A model generated the notes under the pieces. That model ran no database searches, was not told the origin of the DNA, and saw only the letters and a program-made list of their open reading frames with translations. 64,000 nt of DNA from Hofstenia miamia (taxonomy: Eukaryota > Xenacoelomorpha > Acoela): assembly GCA_004352715.1 (NCBI GenBank), contig SCFE01000004.1, positions 1,347,047-1,411,046 on the forward strand. Direction: 5' to 3'. Below are positions 1-11,393 of the stretch, in pieces (positions within the stretch are counted from its first letter, which is position 1; each line of letters begins with the position of its first letter). The translations under genes were made by a program, and so were the position numbers.

Positions 1-173
1 TATAAAGCAAGTCAAAATGAATGTTAAATATAACCATATATTAACAATAACTTGAAGCAACTGTGAATTTGAAAGATGCACAACCATAAATAAATTTCGT
101 TGACTTTTCACTGATCTATAATATATAAAACAGCATTCAAATGAATTCTTGCAATATACAATGGACCCGGTCA

Positions 174-908
174 CATTAGGCAGCCGGGTTAACTAAGGCA
201 GGATGACAAAAAAGAACGTACGAAGTTTGTGCTTCATCGAATATCTATGATGACATTCAAATCAAACAACAAACGAGCGCTTTGTCAAGCGATAGACGTA
301 TAATTAGGTCATTTTGGCGTTTTCTCATAGCAATTGCAACAAAAATTTGCACATTTCAACATTTTTCAAAAAAACAGCTTTCTTTCAGTTTCTTTTTTAG
401 TGATTCCAAGGGCCCGTGCAATGGCAGAAAACGTGATTATTTCAAAGAAAAGCCAGCATCGATGGAAGAAGCAGCGAATGCTGTTCGATCTAGACGATTA
501 TTTCAAGTAGCAGCAGTAACGTTCTACGGAATTCCTTTTATTGAATCTTCTGCTCCTGATTGGATTCAGTGCCGAAAATGTGGACACTCGATTTGCCAAC
601 AACGTAACGGTGGAACTTCCAATCCGCCGTTTTTTGTGGCCAGATGTCTAATTTGAATGTTTAGTTGTTAATTTTCATTGTTAGTTGTTAAACTGTCACT
701 AAATGTTACATGATCTAGTACCTGCCATGGGTAATACATGTAAATTATACATGTTTGAAATTCAAAATATTAACTCTTATAAATTCAATATCGGTATAAT
801 TTGATGGGAAACTAGTAAACTTTGAATAACAATTTAAGAACACTAAAAAGTTTTAACCTGATAAATTTTGCATTTTTAAAACCGGCCTAAGTTAACCGGT
901 TCTTAGAT
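174..908. mobile_element. Pogo-like (Tc1/mariner) deletion derivative
   Basis: An imperfect inverted repeat bounds this stretch. The left end near 174-203 contains CCGGGTTAACTAAGG and the right end near 879-908, read in reverse complement, contains ACCGGTTAACTTAGG. Inside lies a plus-strand coding remnant (282-656) resembling a pogo/Tigger-type transposase. At about 735 bp it is too short for a full transposase, so it is probably non-autonomous. The outer ends and target duplication are not clear. Confidence 0.35.
282..656 (+). pseudogene. Fused N- and C-terminal pieces of a pogo-like transposase
   Basis: The open frame is 124 codons but its first codon is TTG; the first in-frame ATG is at 462. 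Residues about 57-87 (PASMEEAANAVRSRRLFQVA and following GIP) resemble the psq-type helix-turn-helix that opens pogo/Tigger transposases. Residues about 92-123 (DWIQCRKCGHS, then ICQQ and a later Cys) resemble the C-terminal Cys-rich segment of such proteins. The DDE catalytic core that should lie between is missing, so this looks like an internally deleted transposase. The family assignment is inferred from pattern only. Confidence 0.35.
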
Positions 909-1400
909 GGCTAATAAACATGTAATAAGTTGTTAATTAACTGAACATTAATATATATATATATAGATTATGTAAGAGGACGTTGAAACTGCAGTTCATG
1001 AGAAAACTCAAAGCTTTGGTCAAGAAAGTTCACCGAGACTTTGAGCTTGGTCACTCGATATTTAGTAAATTATTGAGTGAAAATTATAATTTAAGCTTCT
1101 TTATATACACATATTTATATGCATCTAAGACTTTAATTATACAGATATTAATGCAATAATGGGGAATTATGGTGAAAATTTGTAAAAAGTAGAATCTATT
1201 CCTGGTAACAGGACCACTGAAATTTTGTTAGCATATAGAACAAATTTGGTTTCTTAATTTTTAATGGATTTAATATTTCAAGTATGGCAATATTTAGCTA
1301 TAAGATAGTGTACTAATACTAACCCTAAAGAAATATTAATAACATTTGCTATGAACGTATTTTATGGGAGAACAGTATTTTATGACATAAATGGTATATA

Positions 1401-2657
1401 CATGTTGATTATAAAGTAGCGCAGTTTTAGAATATCGAGCAATTTTCATACAAAAATGCAAAATTACATATTGAGTGTGTATTAAATTCGTAATATGTTT
1501 AGCTTTCACAAAATTACAAACAAATATATCAGTGTTTAAAAAACATCTAATAACTGTTGAAGCAATTTTACGGAAAGATTCCTGATTTCTTCAGAGATTA
1601 ATTGTTTCAACTGACGTAATGATTTTGGTTGCCTTTTATGTACTCGGAATTTTAAATATCCTCATAAAAAATAGTCGCATGGATTTGGTGATCTTGCTGG
1701 CCATTCTCGCTCAAATCCTAAACCAAATATTTTCTTACCAAAAATATGCCGCAAATAACCTTTTACAACTTTCGCTCTATGAGGGGTACACCATCTTGCA
1801 AAAATAGTAATGTTTGGGTATTTTTCGGCTATTGGCGCAACACTATCTTGAAGAATTTTTAAATAAGAATCTTTGTTTACCGTTTCTGGGGAATCAAGAA
1901 AAATTGAAACAAGAAAAAATTGTGAAGAAAACCCGCACCAAACTGTTAGTTTTTCAGAATGAAGAGGGACTTCATTTGTGGATTGTCTATGAACCACTGC
2001 ATACAGTGACGACTGGAAACGCGAGACCATTGAGATAAAAATGTGCCTCATCAGTCCAAAGGATATTCAAGAAGAAATCAATATCTTGATCAATGAGCCA
2101 ATCTGAGAATGCTAGTCGCCGACTTGAATCTCCATCTTGCAGTGCCTGTACATTTTTCATTCTGTATTGCTTGTTCTTCAGTTTTGCTAAAAGAATTTTT
2201 TTACTGTGGAGTACGAAGCGGCTGTTGAATTAGAGATATCATGTGTAGAGAGAGTAGTTTTCCAATTTGATTAAATTTTCCACGACATCATCTGAATGGC
2301 TAGGCCAGCCAGATTTCGGAAGCTCCAAAACATTTCCAGTTGATTGGAATTTTGTGATTTGTCGAGAAATGGTTGTTGCAGAAATGGATCAATGATGATG
2401 TTATTGGCTGTTTTGAATGCCCTAAGAGTTTGGGCTGCCAATCGATGATTTTCATAATATAGCTGGACAATAAACTCACGAGTTTCAATTGTAAGATTCA
2501 TACAAACTAAAATGATATTTATAGAAATGAATTACAAACACAAAACCTTATATATATATATATATATATATGATTTGCTAAAAAAATTCTAAAATTAGAA
2601 GGGACGTCATTCTAAATACAGCAACATCTAAAACTGCGCTACTTTATAACCAACCTG
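1401..2657 (-). mobile_element. Mariner-like element with ~31-bp TIRs
   Basis: The left end (1401 onward) contains TTATAAAGTAGCGCAGTTTT and the right end ending at 2657 carries the same 20 bases in reverse complement, embedded in about 31 bp of near-identical TIR starting CAKGTTG. Both ends abut TA (1399-1400 and 2658-2659), the expected target duplication. The 1,257-bp length is normal for a mariner element. The transposase inside runs on the minus strand and is broken. Confidence 0.85.
1662..2501 (-). pseudogene. Mariner-type transposase, degenerate
   Basis: The N-terminal piece (2501-2271) starts MNLTIETREFIVQLYYENHR, the helix-turn-helix pattern often called DUF4817 in mariner-like transposases. 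The C-terminal piece (2051-1662) has VWCGFSSQFFL, a decayed second-aspartate block (CTPHRAKVVKGYL, where families usually read DGAPxH) and a final block WPARSPNPCDYFL carrying the third catalytic Asp. The two pieces lie in different frames with stops between them, and the second catalytic Asp appears lost. It lies wholly within the TIRs at 1401-2657. Confidence 0.8.
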
Positions 2658-2659
2658 TA

Positions 2660-3280
2660 CTTGTAAAAGTGATGTTAACTTTTTGAAATTCCTTTAACGA
2701 GTAGTTTTGTGTTCATAAATCAAAGAAAAATGAATTTTTCAAAAACAGATTTCTGCCTCATTGATGAGCCTCTTAAAGAGTCACAAATAACATATTTCAA
2801 TAAAAAAATGAATCTTTATTAAATGAGCACCATCCATTTTAATAGTGAAAATGAAATTCCTTTACTGTTTGGCCAGCCCCATCTACAATAATGAATTATG
2901 GAATAAGACACTAAAATGTGCATGCCACAAACATAGACTTATTATGATTCGTTGATCAAATACAATACTTTTTACATTGTGGCCATCAAGCATAGTTACC
3001 TTCATCACGGAATGATACAATGCGGTTCTTTGGCTGACATAATTGTGATACGCTATCTAAATAAAAGGCATTCATTTGATGGAACGTTATGCTCTTAATT
3101 AATTCAATTGTCTTTCATTCCAAACCTAAAATACTTTGATTCGTATAATAGTTCGATAAAATGTCGTCAGTAGGTCATTCAAAAAGTATACAATTTCTCT
3201 ACCTCCAATCATGTGCTTTAATATTCTCATGTGATACTCAGTAACAGATTTGTTACGTGACGATGTCTTAAATTGGCTAT
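2660..3280. other. No recognisable feature
   Basis: AT-rich sequence to the right of the mariner-like element. No coding pattern, RNA gene or paired termini recognised on either strand. Confidence 0.5.
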
Positions 3281-3289
3281 TTACGAGTA

Positions 3290-3960
3290 TTTATTGAGCT
3301 GTAGGTTAACTTTTCGAAACTGTAGGAAAATTTTCGAAAACGAAATGAAAAGCATTCCAAATTTGCTAATTCTTAAGCGCAATATATTGGCTATTCATTC
3401 ACCCTTTCCATACTATTTGTTTCTTAAGCATGTAAACTCTTTGAACATAGCCAACAAACATGTACAAAAATTTGGTAAGATTCCCCAATCTTCTGAGATG
3501 TGCGCTACCACAAATTTTTTTTATTTTAACAAATCATTCACGTTTGCACCTAAGTTGTTGTTAAAACACTTTGAACACTTAGACTCTTGACTGCTTCCAA
3601 TATTTAATAGTATAACGGTGATTAGTGTTCTGCTGATTAAAGAACATTTTGAAGGCCACAAAATATCGGAATTTTTCGACATTACTATCAGCCAAATAAA
3701 GAAAGTTTTAAAATAATAACTACGACTACTTACATACACAAAATCTCTGAAATAATTACAATATGATGCAAACAAATAAATAAACAGCGCCATCATTTCA
3801 AAATCCTGCTCCTATTTTATTAAATAATTATTTCTCTCTTTCCCTAATTTTCATCACTGATGAAGCTGTAATTATATAGCGAAACATGTTTTCTGTTGAA
3901 TCAATATTTTTGTGGATTATGCTGGTAGGTCTTATCAAATTATTATTTAATATACCGGTA
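3290..3960. repeat. Dispersed repeat, empty-site copy
   Basis: Sequence from about 3290 to 3530 (for example TTAAGCGCAATATATTGGCT and the following GCATGTAAACTC) recurs at 10,640-10,754 plus 12,981-13,077, where it is split by a 2.2-kb insertion at TTAA. The homology resumes at the right end (ATTATTTAATATRCCG next to (TA)n) near 3935 and 13,090. Here the repeat is uninterrupted at TTAA (3424-3427). No protein is recognised; small ORFs in it are not convincing. Confidence 0.65.
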
Positions 3961-3968
3961 TATATATA

Positions 3969-4180
3969 CAGTGTTGGCCAAAAAAATCCGACCACTTCAC
4001 ATTTTTAGAATTTATTTGTTTTTTTCAGTTAGGCCATCCTGTTATTCATGCAAACTTTGTTATAGTTTCAGTATAATAAATTTTTAATTAACAACATTAA
4101 ATGAAATAACGATGGCCTGACTGAAAAAGATAAATAAATTGTAAAAATGTGAAGTGGTCGGATTTTTTTGGCCGACACTG
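3969..4180. mobile_element. Tc1-type MITE
   Basis: 212 bp with nearly identical TIRs of about 70 bp at each end: CAGTGTTGGCC then A-rich, TCCGACCACTTCACATTTTT on the left, and the reverse complement with CAGTGTCGGCC on the right. It is flanked by TA on both sides (3967-3968, 4181-4182). Terminal CAGTGTTGGCC is typical of Tc1-like elements. There is no coding capacity. It lies directly beside a (TA)n tract. Confidence 0.85.
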
Positions 4181-4275
4181 TATATATAGATATATATATA
4201 TNNNNNNNNNNNNNNNNNNNNNNNNNNNNNNNNNNNNNNNNNNNNNNNNNNNNNNNNNNNNNNNNNNNNNNNNNN

Positions 4276-4307
<32 letters not shown>
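4181..4307. repeat. (TA)n microsatellite with scaffold gap
   Basis: TA dinucleotides flank an N run at 4202-4275. The gap length is probably an estimate and the array could not be assembled through. Confidence 0.9.
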
Positions 4308-4309
4308 TG

Positions 4310-5020
4310 AACTATGTGTTCAAAAATTCCATGTCAATACCTTTGTCCGTTTGAATTGTTGACATGATTATCCTTCCTCGACTATTGTTTCTTGAGCTTG
4401 CTAAATTATAAATATCTTAATATCATTGTTCCAAAACGATTGACACTAATAATAAAAATCTATAGATGTGCTCTTTCTCAGTATCCTATATAATAATCTA
4501 ATGTGTATGCATATAATGTTGCACCTCTTATAAGATTGTGATATATTTTCTGAGCAAAGAATCTTAAAAACATATTGTTAAGATATATTGAAATATATTT
4601 TTCTTTCTAAAATTATAGAAGCATTTCGAAGAATTTGCGACGTGTTCTATTAAAAATTAAAAAATTCCATTCCATTCTTATTCATATACATACCCATACA
4701 TACATAAACACAATAAATATGCTATGAAAGATCACTTGCAATTTAGCATGGAACTTTAAACTTAAACATTTTCAATCTTACTTACAGTTGTCTTCTCCAT
4801 TTTTATTCCATATTTCGAATTTTTCTGTATAATAGGTATCTAAAATATATATCACTAAAACACAAACTACTGGGAAAAACTATAAAAATATAGAACTAAA
4901 TGTGCCAAGAAGTGCTGACTTATTGAAGTTCAGAAGCTGCTTTCTATGTTCTTCGGCAACTCGAAACAAGGTTTTCTTTTGGTCTTCGACGTAAATTCCT
5001 TAAGCAAATGGATTCTACGC
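4310..5020. other. No recognisable feature
   Basis: AT-rich sequence with no convincing ORF or repeat termini. Confidence 0.5.
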
Positions 5021-5021
5021 T

Positions 5022-5760
5022 CTACATGATCGTCACTAGTCGGGATTTCAGACTTAAATGAAAAGACATTTTCATGAATTGACTATGTGATGGCCAAGCA
5101 TTAACCGGTATTGAAATGCCCTCACCATCATCTTCAAACAATACTAGTGGAATCCATGGAATAGGACCAACAGGATTGGACAATTTGTTTGCTCGGATTG
5201 TGGAAGGAATGGATCCTCCGCTTTGAAACATGTTTAATGGTCTCTTAAATATTAGGTTATTTTCTTTGTAAGTCCGCAAACATAGAAACCCATAATGTAG
5301 ATGTTTTTCCGAAAATTACTTCAAGGTATTCCTCGGAATTATTTCGTGAAAGGGGCTTGTAGGCTAGCCACTGCTGTAAGCGCCTAAGTTTCCTTTCAGG
5401 ATTTGCAAATACAGAGGCATCATAATGAAGACCAGTTTTACTATTCTTAGTATATTTTACTGAGGCTTGGATTATTAAAGTGATTTTGTACAATTATGTT
5501 TCTCAAATGTGATTTAAAATATTTCAGATTCAGTGTCACTAATAGGAATTGTAAGTACAATTGGAGCAATTTTCGGATAGAACGAAAATGAGTGTCATAG
5601 TAATCTTTGATTAATGGATTCATAGAATTCTGCACACGGATCATCAGAAAAATGACATAAATCCTCTTTGTATTCTGCTCTGAGGTGCTTAAGTGGATGA
5701 TTGATGTCAAGTAGTATTGTCGCAAAACATCATTGTAGATTAATATGAGGGCAAACTAGA
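5022..5760 (-). pseudogene. Unrecognised coding remnant in three frames
   Basis: Read on the minus strand, runs of protein-like sequence occur in shifting frames: LKHLRAEYKEDLCHFSD near 5690-5640, ANPERKLRRLQQWLAYKPLS near 5410-5350, and SNPVGPIPWIPLVLFEDDGE near 5190-5130. The composition is unlike random AT-rich DNA (Trp, Pro and Gly are well used), so this is probably a decayed gene or transposon protein. I cannot name the family. A (TA)n tract begins just outside at 5785. Confidence 0.3.
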
Positions 5761-5784
5761 TTCTAAGAGATATGCAGTCTCTTA

Positions 5785-5908
5785 TATATATATATATATA
5801 TATATAGTAAATGATTTTATTTTAAAGTATCTTGATAGATATGTTTTTTGTACTATATGATTTAAAATCGAGAAATACTTTCATAAAAATGTTGTTTTTG
5901 TATAAATT

Positions 5909-5939
<31 letters not shown>

Positions 5940-5940
5940 C
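5785..5940. repeat. Two short (TA)n tracts
   Basis: Uninterrupted TA repeats at about 5785-5806 and 5917-5939, separated by about 110 bp of AT-rich DNA. Confidence 0.85.
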
Positions 5941-6465
5941 AGTATGTTTGACACAGCAAACAAACATTTATTACCATAGTAAATCTTGAAGGAATTTTGA
6001 TACATTCTAGAATTTAAATTAAGAATTTTGGAGTCTACAATATTTTCAAAAGCTTTGAGTTATTAAGCATAGATAGAAAAGTTACATTACAAGGAAAAAA
6101 GTAATGAGCTGCAATTATTGACAGAAGAAGAAGAACGGCCAAACTTTGAAATGCTTTGCGTTTTACGAAGAACAACTTCATTTCTAAATTTTAATAATTT
6201 ACAAGGATTTGAATGTACTAATATTTATGAAAGTGTTTGGTTAAAGCATGACTTTTTACAAAATTTTAAATAAAATTTAAGATATCCAATAAATGCATTA
6301 TTATAATAATGTATTAAATCACTAATTATGTACTTGCTTCTGAAATACCTTCCTAGCCATGTACTTTGAAATACGAAGTGGAAATACTAAAAAAACATAT
6401 TTCAATAGACTACTTATGGACTTTGTAGGCTTTTTTAATGTAAAAAGGTAGAAAAAATAAATGCA

Positions 6466-6467
<2 letters not shown>
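5941..6467. other. No recognisable feature
   Basis: AT-rich DNA between two (TA)n tracts with no supported gene. Confidence 0.5.
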
Positions 6468-6498
<31 letters not shown>

Positions 6499-6643
6499 NN
6501 NNNNNNNNNNNNNNNNNNNNNNNNNNNNNNNNNNNNNNNNNNNNNNNNNNNNNNNNNNNNNNNNNNNNNNNNNNNNNNNNNNNNNNNNNNNNNNNNNNNN
6601 NNNNNNNNNNNNNNNNNNNNNNNNNNNNNNNTATATATATATA
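6468..6643. repeat. (TA)n microsatellite with scaffold gap
   Basis: TA repeats at 6468-6498 and 6632-6643 flank N at 6499-6631. Apparent poly(Tyr-Ile) ORFs across it are meaningless. Confidence 0.9.
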
Positions 6644-6644
6644 A

Positions 6645-7170
6645 AAATGTGGTGACTGGTTGAGCCAATTGATGAGAGTATCGTTTTTCTCAAATAGTTT
6701 TTGCTCCAGGAATTATTGTTGTAAATTTGAAACGTGTAGCATACTGTATAAAGAAATGTACTTTTCGCTTTGATAAATATCCTGGTATAGCACCAAACAA
6801 TTCTAGTTTTGAATACCGAAGTATCTACTTCAATTGTTTTAACAAATAGGAAATTCAACAATTTCCTTCTATTACTAAATACTTAAAATACTGTTAAATA
6901 CGTTTCATTTTAAAGAAATTAATTGTGTATACAATTTCTATAATAATGAAAAATTTGGTCACACATTTAAGGATTAACTAAGACTATGAATTACTATTTA
7001 GTAATTCATGCTAGAATTCCTAGCAAAATGTATATTCATTTGATTTCAAAATTAATTTTGGATCTTAGCATAGAAATGTTGCATAAAGTATTTTACTGAA
7101 CAAAGCACCCTTCCTAAAATGTTTTGCTTAACATATTTCCCTGTTTTTATTATTTTGAATAACAGTAAGC

Positions 7171-7178
<8 letters not shown>
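6645..7178. other. No recognisable feature
   Basis: AT-rich; no coding or repeat signature seen. Confidence 0.5.
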
Positions 7179-7213
<35 letters not shown>

Positions 7214-7216
<3 letters not shown>

Positions 7217-7398
7217 GTTGTCCCATAATTAAGGAACAATTTGAAAATAAAAACAAAATTACTACCAACATTTTATAAAACCAAAAACTAGCAAGCAAAG
7301 ATGATTAACATATCTAGTTATATATATTAATTGAAGGAGTTCATAATAACTGTTGAAAGTGACCACCATTTACTCTTTCCAATAGTTCACATCTCCGC
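7214..7398 (-). mobile_element. Truncated end of the 8.3-kb mariner-like element
   Basis: About 185 bp nearly identical to 8294-8478: the TIR (CAGGTTGTCCCATAATTAAG), the 3' untranslated part and the last few transposase codons. Identity stops abruptly after CACATCTCCGC. The TIR begins right after TA (7212-7213) at the end of a (TA)n array (about 7179-7213), so this end preserves the true terminus that is blurred in the longer copy. No matching second terminus was found, so it is either 5'-truncated or internally deleted with a lost end. Confidence 0.8.
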
Positions 7399-7399
7399 T

Positions 7400-8114
7400 T
7401 TTTTATTAAACAAAAAACTACACAATGTTTGCTGTAAACGTATGGCGAGATTTAAGTTAAATGCTCAAGCATAAAACAAATACTGTAATCTCTAGGCCTT
7501 AGAAAAAATTATTTCAAATGCTAGAAATTTTAAGAAACATACCTTGTGGTTGCAGATTGTTAGTGTCGTCGATTGAGGTGAAAACCTTATTTATAGATTA
7601 CAGATTTATCCGTTTTTTAAATTAACTTGACATTGGAAATGATTTAAGTATAGGATTGTCATAACAGCTGTGCTAGAACAAACACACGTTTTTCATTTAA
7701 AATCGAAAATTATGGCTGGAAGAAAATATTAAATACACGAATGTTCCTACAAATTTAACTTTTACGTTTTAGAATATTTGCTATTCTGACCAAAAATATA
7801 ATTTTTAGTTCAATCTAAGACGCCAGAGTATCGCCGGTCGCGGGGTCAATCGGGTCACTTGTTTGAGAACGTCAGTGGATCACGGCGTCTCTAATAGTAT
7901 TTAGTTGCCCTGGTAATTTCTATTTGAAAAAATAAAAATTTAAAAGTCATCCTTAATTGTTATCCTTATACACATTGGAAGAGATGTAAATTCGTAATTC
8001 TGCCCTTTTCTCCTATACTACCTAGAAAATCACTAATATACGTGTTTCAAATGTTTTTGATAATGATTAACTTTAAAATAACTATTTGATAGAAAAATCA
8101 AAAGAAATTTATTT

Positions 8115-8115
<1 letters not shown>
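7400..8115. other. Mostly featureless; one small inverted repeat
   Basis: AT-rich DNA apart from a short GC-richer patch near 7820-7890 bounded by the 7-bp inverted pair AGACGCC and GGCGTCT. No gene seen. Confidence 0.4.
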
Positions 8116-8152
<37 letters not shown>

Positions 8153-8293
8153 NNNNNNNNNNNNNNNNNNNNNNNNNNNNNNNNNNNNNNNNNNNNNNNN
8201 NNNNNNNNNNNNNNNNNNNNNNNNNNNNNNNNNNNNNNNNNNNNNNNNNNNNNNNNNNNNNNNNNNNNNNNNNNNNNNNNNNNNATATATATA
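8116..8293. repeat. (TA)n microsatellite with scaffold gap
   Basis: TA repeats flank N at 8153-8284 and run directly into the left terminus of the mariner-like element. Confidence 0.9.
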
Positions 8294-9542
8294 TATGTTG
8301 TCCCATAATTAAGGAACAATTTGAAAATAAAAACAAAATTACTACCAAAATTTTATAAAACCAAAAACTAGCAAGCAAAGATGATTAACATATCTAGTTA
8401 TATATATTAATTGAAGGAGTTCATAATAACTGTTGAAAGTGACCACCATTTACTCTTTCCAATAGTTCACACCTCCGCCATAAACTGCTCACTGCTACAG
8501 CCATTTCTTCTGTTGTAAATGCCTCACATTCATCTATTACTCTTTGTTTTAATTCATTTAATGTTTGTTCTCCAGAACCAGTAATCCAATGGATTGATGT
8601 CTGGGGAACGTGGTGGCCATAAAATTTTACAACCTCCCAGAATGTTACATAAAGATAATTCCGCACATCATTCGCAAAGTGCGCAGGTGCACCATCTTAC
8701 ATAAAAATGGTACTGGATAGTTTGCGGTGCTGTGCTAGCTGTGGTCTAGTATGTCTCATTAGCATATCAAGGTAATTAGCACCGTTTATGATTTCCAAGA
8801 AGAAAAATGGTGTGAGACGGAATGAAGCTGTAAAACAGAACAATACGCATAACTTTTCTGGATACAGTGATCTTACTAAATAGTTATTCGGCTTTTTTAG
8901 TCCCATATACGACAATGATACCGGCTGATATCTCCATTGAGATGCATGTATGCGTCGTCTGTCCACAAAATTCTTGAAATGCTTTTTTCATTGACCTTCA
9001 GCCAATTTGCAAAGTTCAACCACTGGTGCATATCACCTTTAATTTGCTATAACATCTGCAATTTAAAAGGATACAAATTTATCTCATGGAGCATTAGTCG
9101 CTGTACACTTTATTTTGGAATACCACTTTCGTTTGCAATACGTCGAATTGATGTGGAACCATGCTCACTTTTTGTTGTTTCCATTGCTTGGTCAATAAGC
9201 TGAATTCGTTCATCATGGCGGTAAGATGACCTACCCGTCTTTGGTAGATCATGCAATGTGTATTCACTTTCAAATATATTTATCAGCTTCATGACCGCTT
9301 GTGGACGACATGGATCATTGACAAGTTTATTTTTTGGTTTGTAAGGCCTGATTGCTTGTGTAGGGCTCCTTCCGTTTTCATAATAGCACTGCACGAACTC
9401 CAATCTTATCTTCATATCCATAATTTAAAATAATGAAACTCTAAAGGTATATGCACAATATAAATGTGTGATGAATATAACTCAACGATATCATTGGTTA
9501 AATTAAACCAATAAAATTGTTCCTTACATATGAGACAACCTG
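8294..9542 (-). mobile_element. Mariner-like element, second family
   Basis: The right end, read in reverse complement from 9542, begins CAGGTTGTCTCATATGTAAG; the left end from 8294 reads GTTGTCCCATAATTAAGG after a TA-like start. TA duplications sit at both ends, and both ends lie in (TA)n arrays. About 1,249 bp long. It carries a broken minus-strand transposase. Its TIRs differ from those of the 1.4-2.7 kb element, so two mariner families are present. Confidence 0.85.
8421..9421 (-). pseudogene. Mariner-type transposase (nearly full length, frameshifted)
   Basis: The N-terminal 103 residues (9421-9110) form the DUF4817-like helix-turn-helix, starting MDMKIRLEFVQCYYENGRSP and including a linker TGRSS. 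Downstream pieces contain all three catalytic blocks: WTDDAYMHLNG (first Asp, near 8970), DGAPAHFANDVRNYL (second Asp, near 8690) and PPRSPDINPLDYW (third Asp, near 8600), which gives a mariner-like D,D,D triad. The C-terminal tail (8666-8421) is open. A stop just before the second block and several frame changes show it is inactive. Confidence 0.85.
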
Positions 9543-9677
9543 TATGTATATATATATATANNNNNNNNNNNNNNNNNNNNNNNNNNNNNNNNNNNNNNNN
9601 NNNNNNNNNNNNNNNNNNNNNNNNNNNNNNNNNNNNNNNNNNNNNNNNNNNATATATATATATATATATATATATAT
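9543..9677. repeat. (TA)n microsatellite with scaffold gap
   Basis: TA repeats flank N at 9561-9651, immediately beside the mariner terminus. Confidence 0.9.
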
Positions 9678-9679
9678 TC

Positions 9680-10639
9680 TTTTTGTATATAACACAAACT
9701 ACATGTGTTATTTATAAATGATAAACTATTTTTGTATTATTCTGGAAATTCAATCAGTGTTCATTTCAATTGGCAATCCACTTTTGAGGAATGTTTTAGT
9801 TTTTAAGCTAATAAAATTTGTAAAAAGGACAATTAAAACCAAACTTAATGTTTTTCTTAAATTTCTTATACATCTGTTTACTAAGCCTAATTCAAATGTT
9901 TGCATCAACATTTGTACATAAATAGATTGCGCACAAATACTTATAATTTAAGTTCACATAAAAAAATCCATTCATATATATTAATTTTAATTTGATCAAT
10001 AGCATAATTTTGATTATATTTGTACTAAATAATTTATATTAGTGTTCACAATCTTATTTATTCGTAGGGAACTTCTTAGTTTATTCTAAAGTTTGTGAAT
10101 GATTAATTTACATGCCTGCAATGGCGTCTTTCAAAACATTTAATTTTCACAAAAACTTGCATCCCAATGTGATACTTTTCAGCATTTAAGCATGTCATGT
10201 ATATATTAGTTGATGGGTAAACAACTATAGATATAGAACGAAATCCGCAAATCTTACCCATGGAACTTTAGTGACAAAAACTAGTATGGTTAAAAAAGAT
10301 AAATTCTTTAAATATTTATGAAGTTTAATTATAAATTTTGATAGAATAGACTTGGATTTCATTATGTAATCAAATATTTACCTTGGTTGGCGACTCAATT
10401 GTGTCTTGGCTCAACTTACTGATTTATCTACTTAAGTTTCACTTAGAGAATAGGGTGAAAAGCATGTAAATTGCTTCTTACGCTAAACCATAATATTACG
10501 ATGCAAACGTATAATAACAGACATATTTATATATTGAGGCAGGAGCTAAGGAACAATATTATTAATCGAGGGACTGAGATGAGGTCCTTCCTATGCAAAG
10601 CTAAATTTTCTTAAATTTATAATGACTTGATGGCGGCAG
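9680..10639. other. No recognisable feature
   Basis: AT-rich DNA; the short ORF at 9718-9921 has no recognisable domain and normal random composition. Confidence 0.5.
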
Positions 10640-11011
10640 GTTAACTTAGGTATGAAACTTTTCGAAAACGCAATGAAAACATTCAGAATTAAGTAACGCT
10701 TAAGCGCAATATATTGGCTATTCATTCACCCTTTCCACACTATTTGTTTCTTAACCGTTCTACGTCATTTGGAGTGTTTCTGTCACCCACAGTCTTTAAT
10801 TACGTTGCTGAAAGACGGGAAATTCCGGTAAACCAACAAAAATTTATGACTTCTTATATCAACCTAAATGCCTAATAAGGCTAAATAGCAGCAATGCTTA
10901 GCAGCTTCATTTACAATATTAACTACATTTCTATGATTATCGTCATATGGGGGTAACTTTGTAACCCCACGTTATTTAGTCTAACAAATTTTGAGAATGT
11001 TGTACCATGTT

Positions 11012-11393
11012 GAACTCTAATATTGAACATGAAATATGTTTCGATGTTCACAGTGATGTCTATTCTATTTTTAACCAGTGACCCACCGGGCCTGTCTAAC
11101 AATGCTCCGAACTCAAACCAATTAAAGAAGGATTACTAGTATAATACGCGCAAAAATAAAAGCATGAATGAAAACAAGACAAAATCAATAAAAANNNNNN
11201 NNNNNNNNNNGAACTCTAATATTGAACATGAAATATGTTTCGATGTTCACAGTGATGTCTATTCTATTTTTAACCAGTGACCCACCGGGCCTGTCTAACA
11301 ATGCTCCGAACTCAAACCAATTAAAGAAGGATTACTAGTATAATACGCGCAAAAATAAAAGCATGAATGAAAACAAGACAAAATCAATAAAAA
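11012..11393. other. Direct duplication across a 16-N gap (likely assembly artefact)
   Basis: 11,012-11,194 and 11,211-11,393 (183 bp) appear identical and are separated only by N at 11,195-11,210. This is the usual appearance of two contig ends that overlap but were not merged. Confidence 0.85.

Noticed and set aside
6322-6861. Open frames of 60-180 codons with Tyr-Ile repeats at 4.2, 6.5, 8.1-8.4 and 9.5-9.7 kb
   Set aside because: They are translations of (TA)n arrays and N gaps, not genes.
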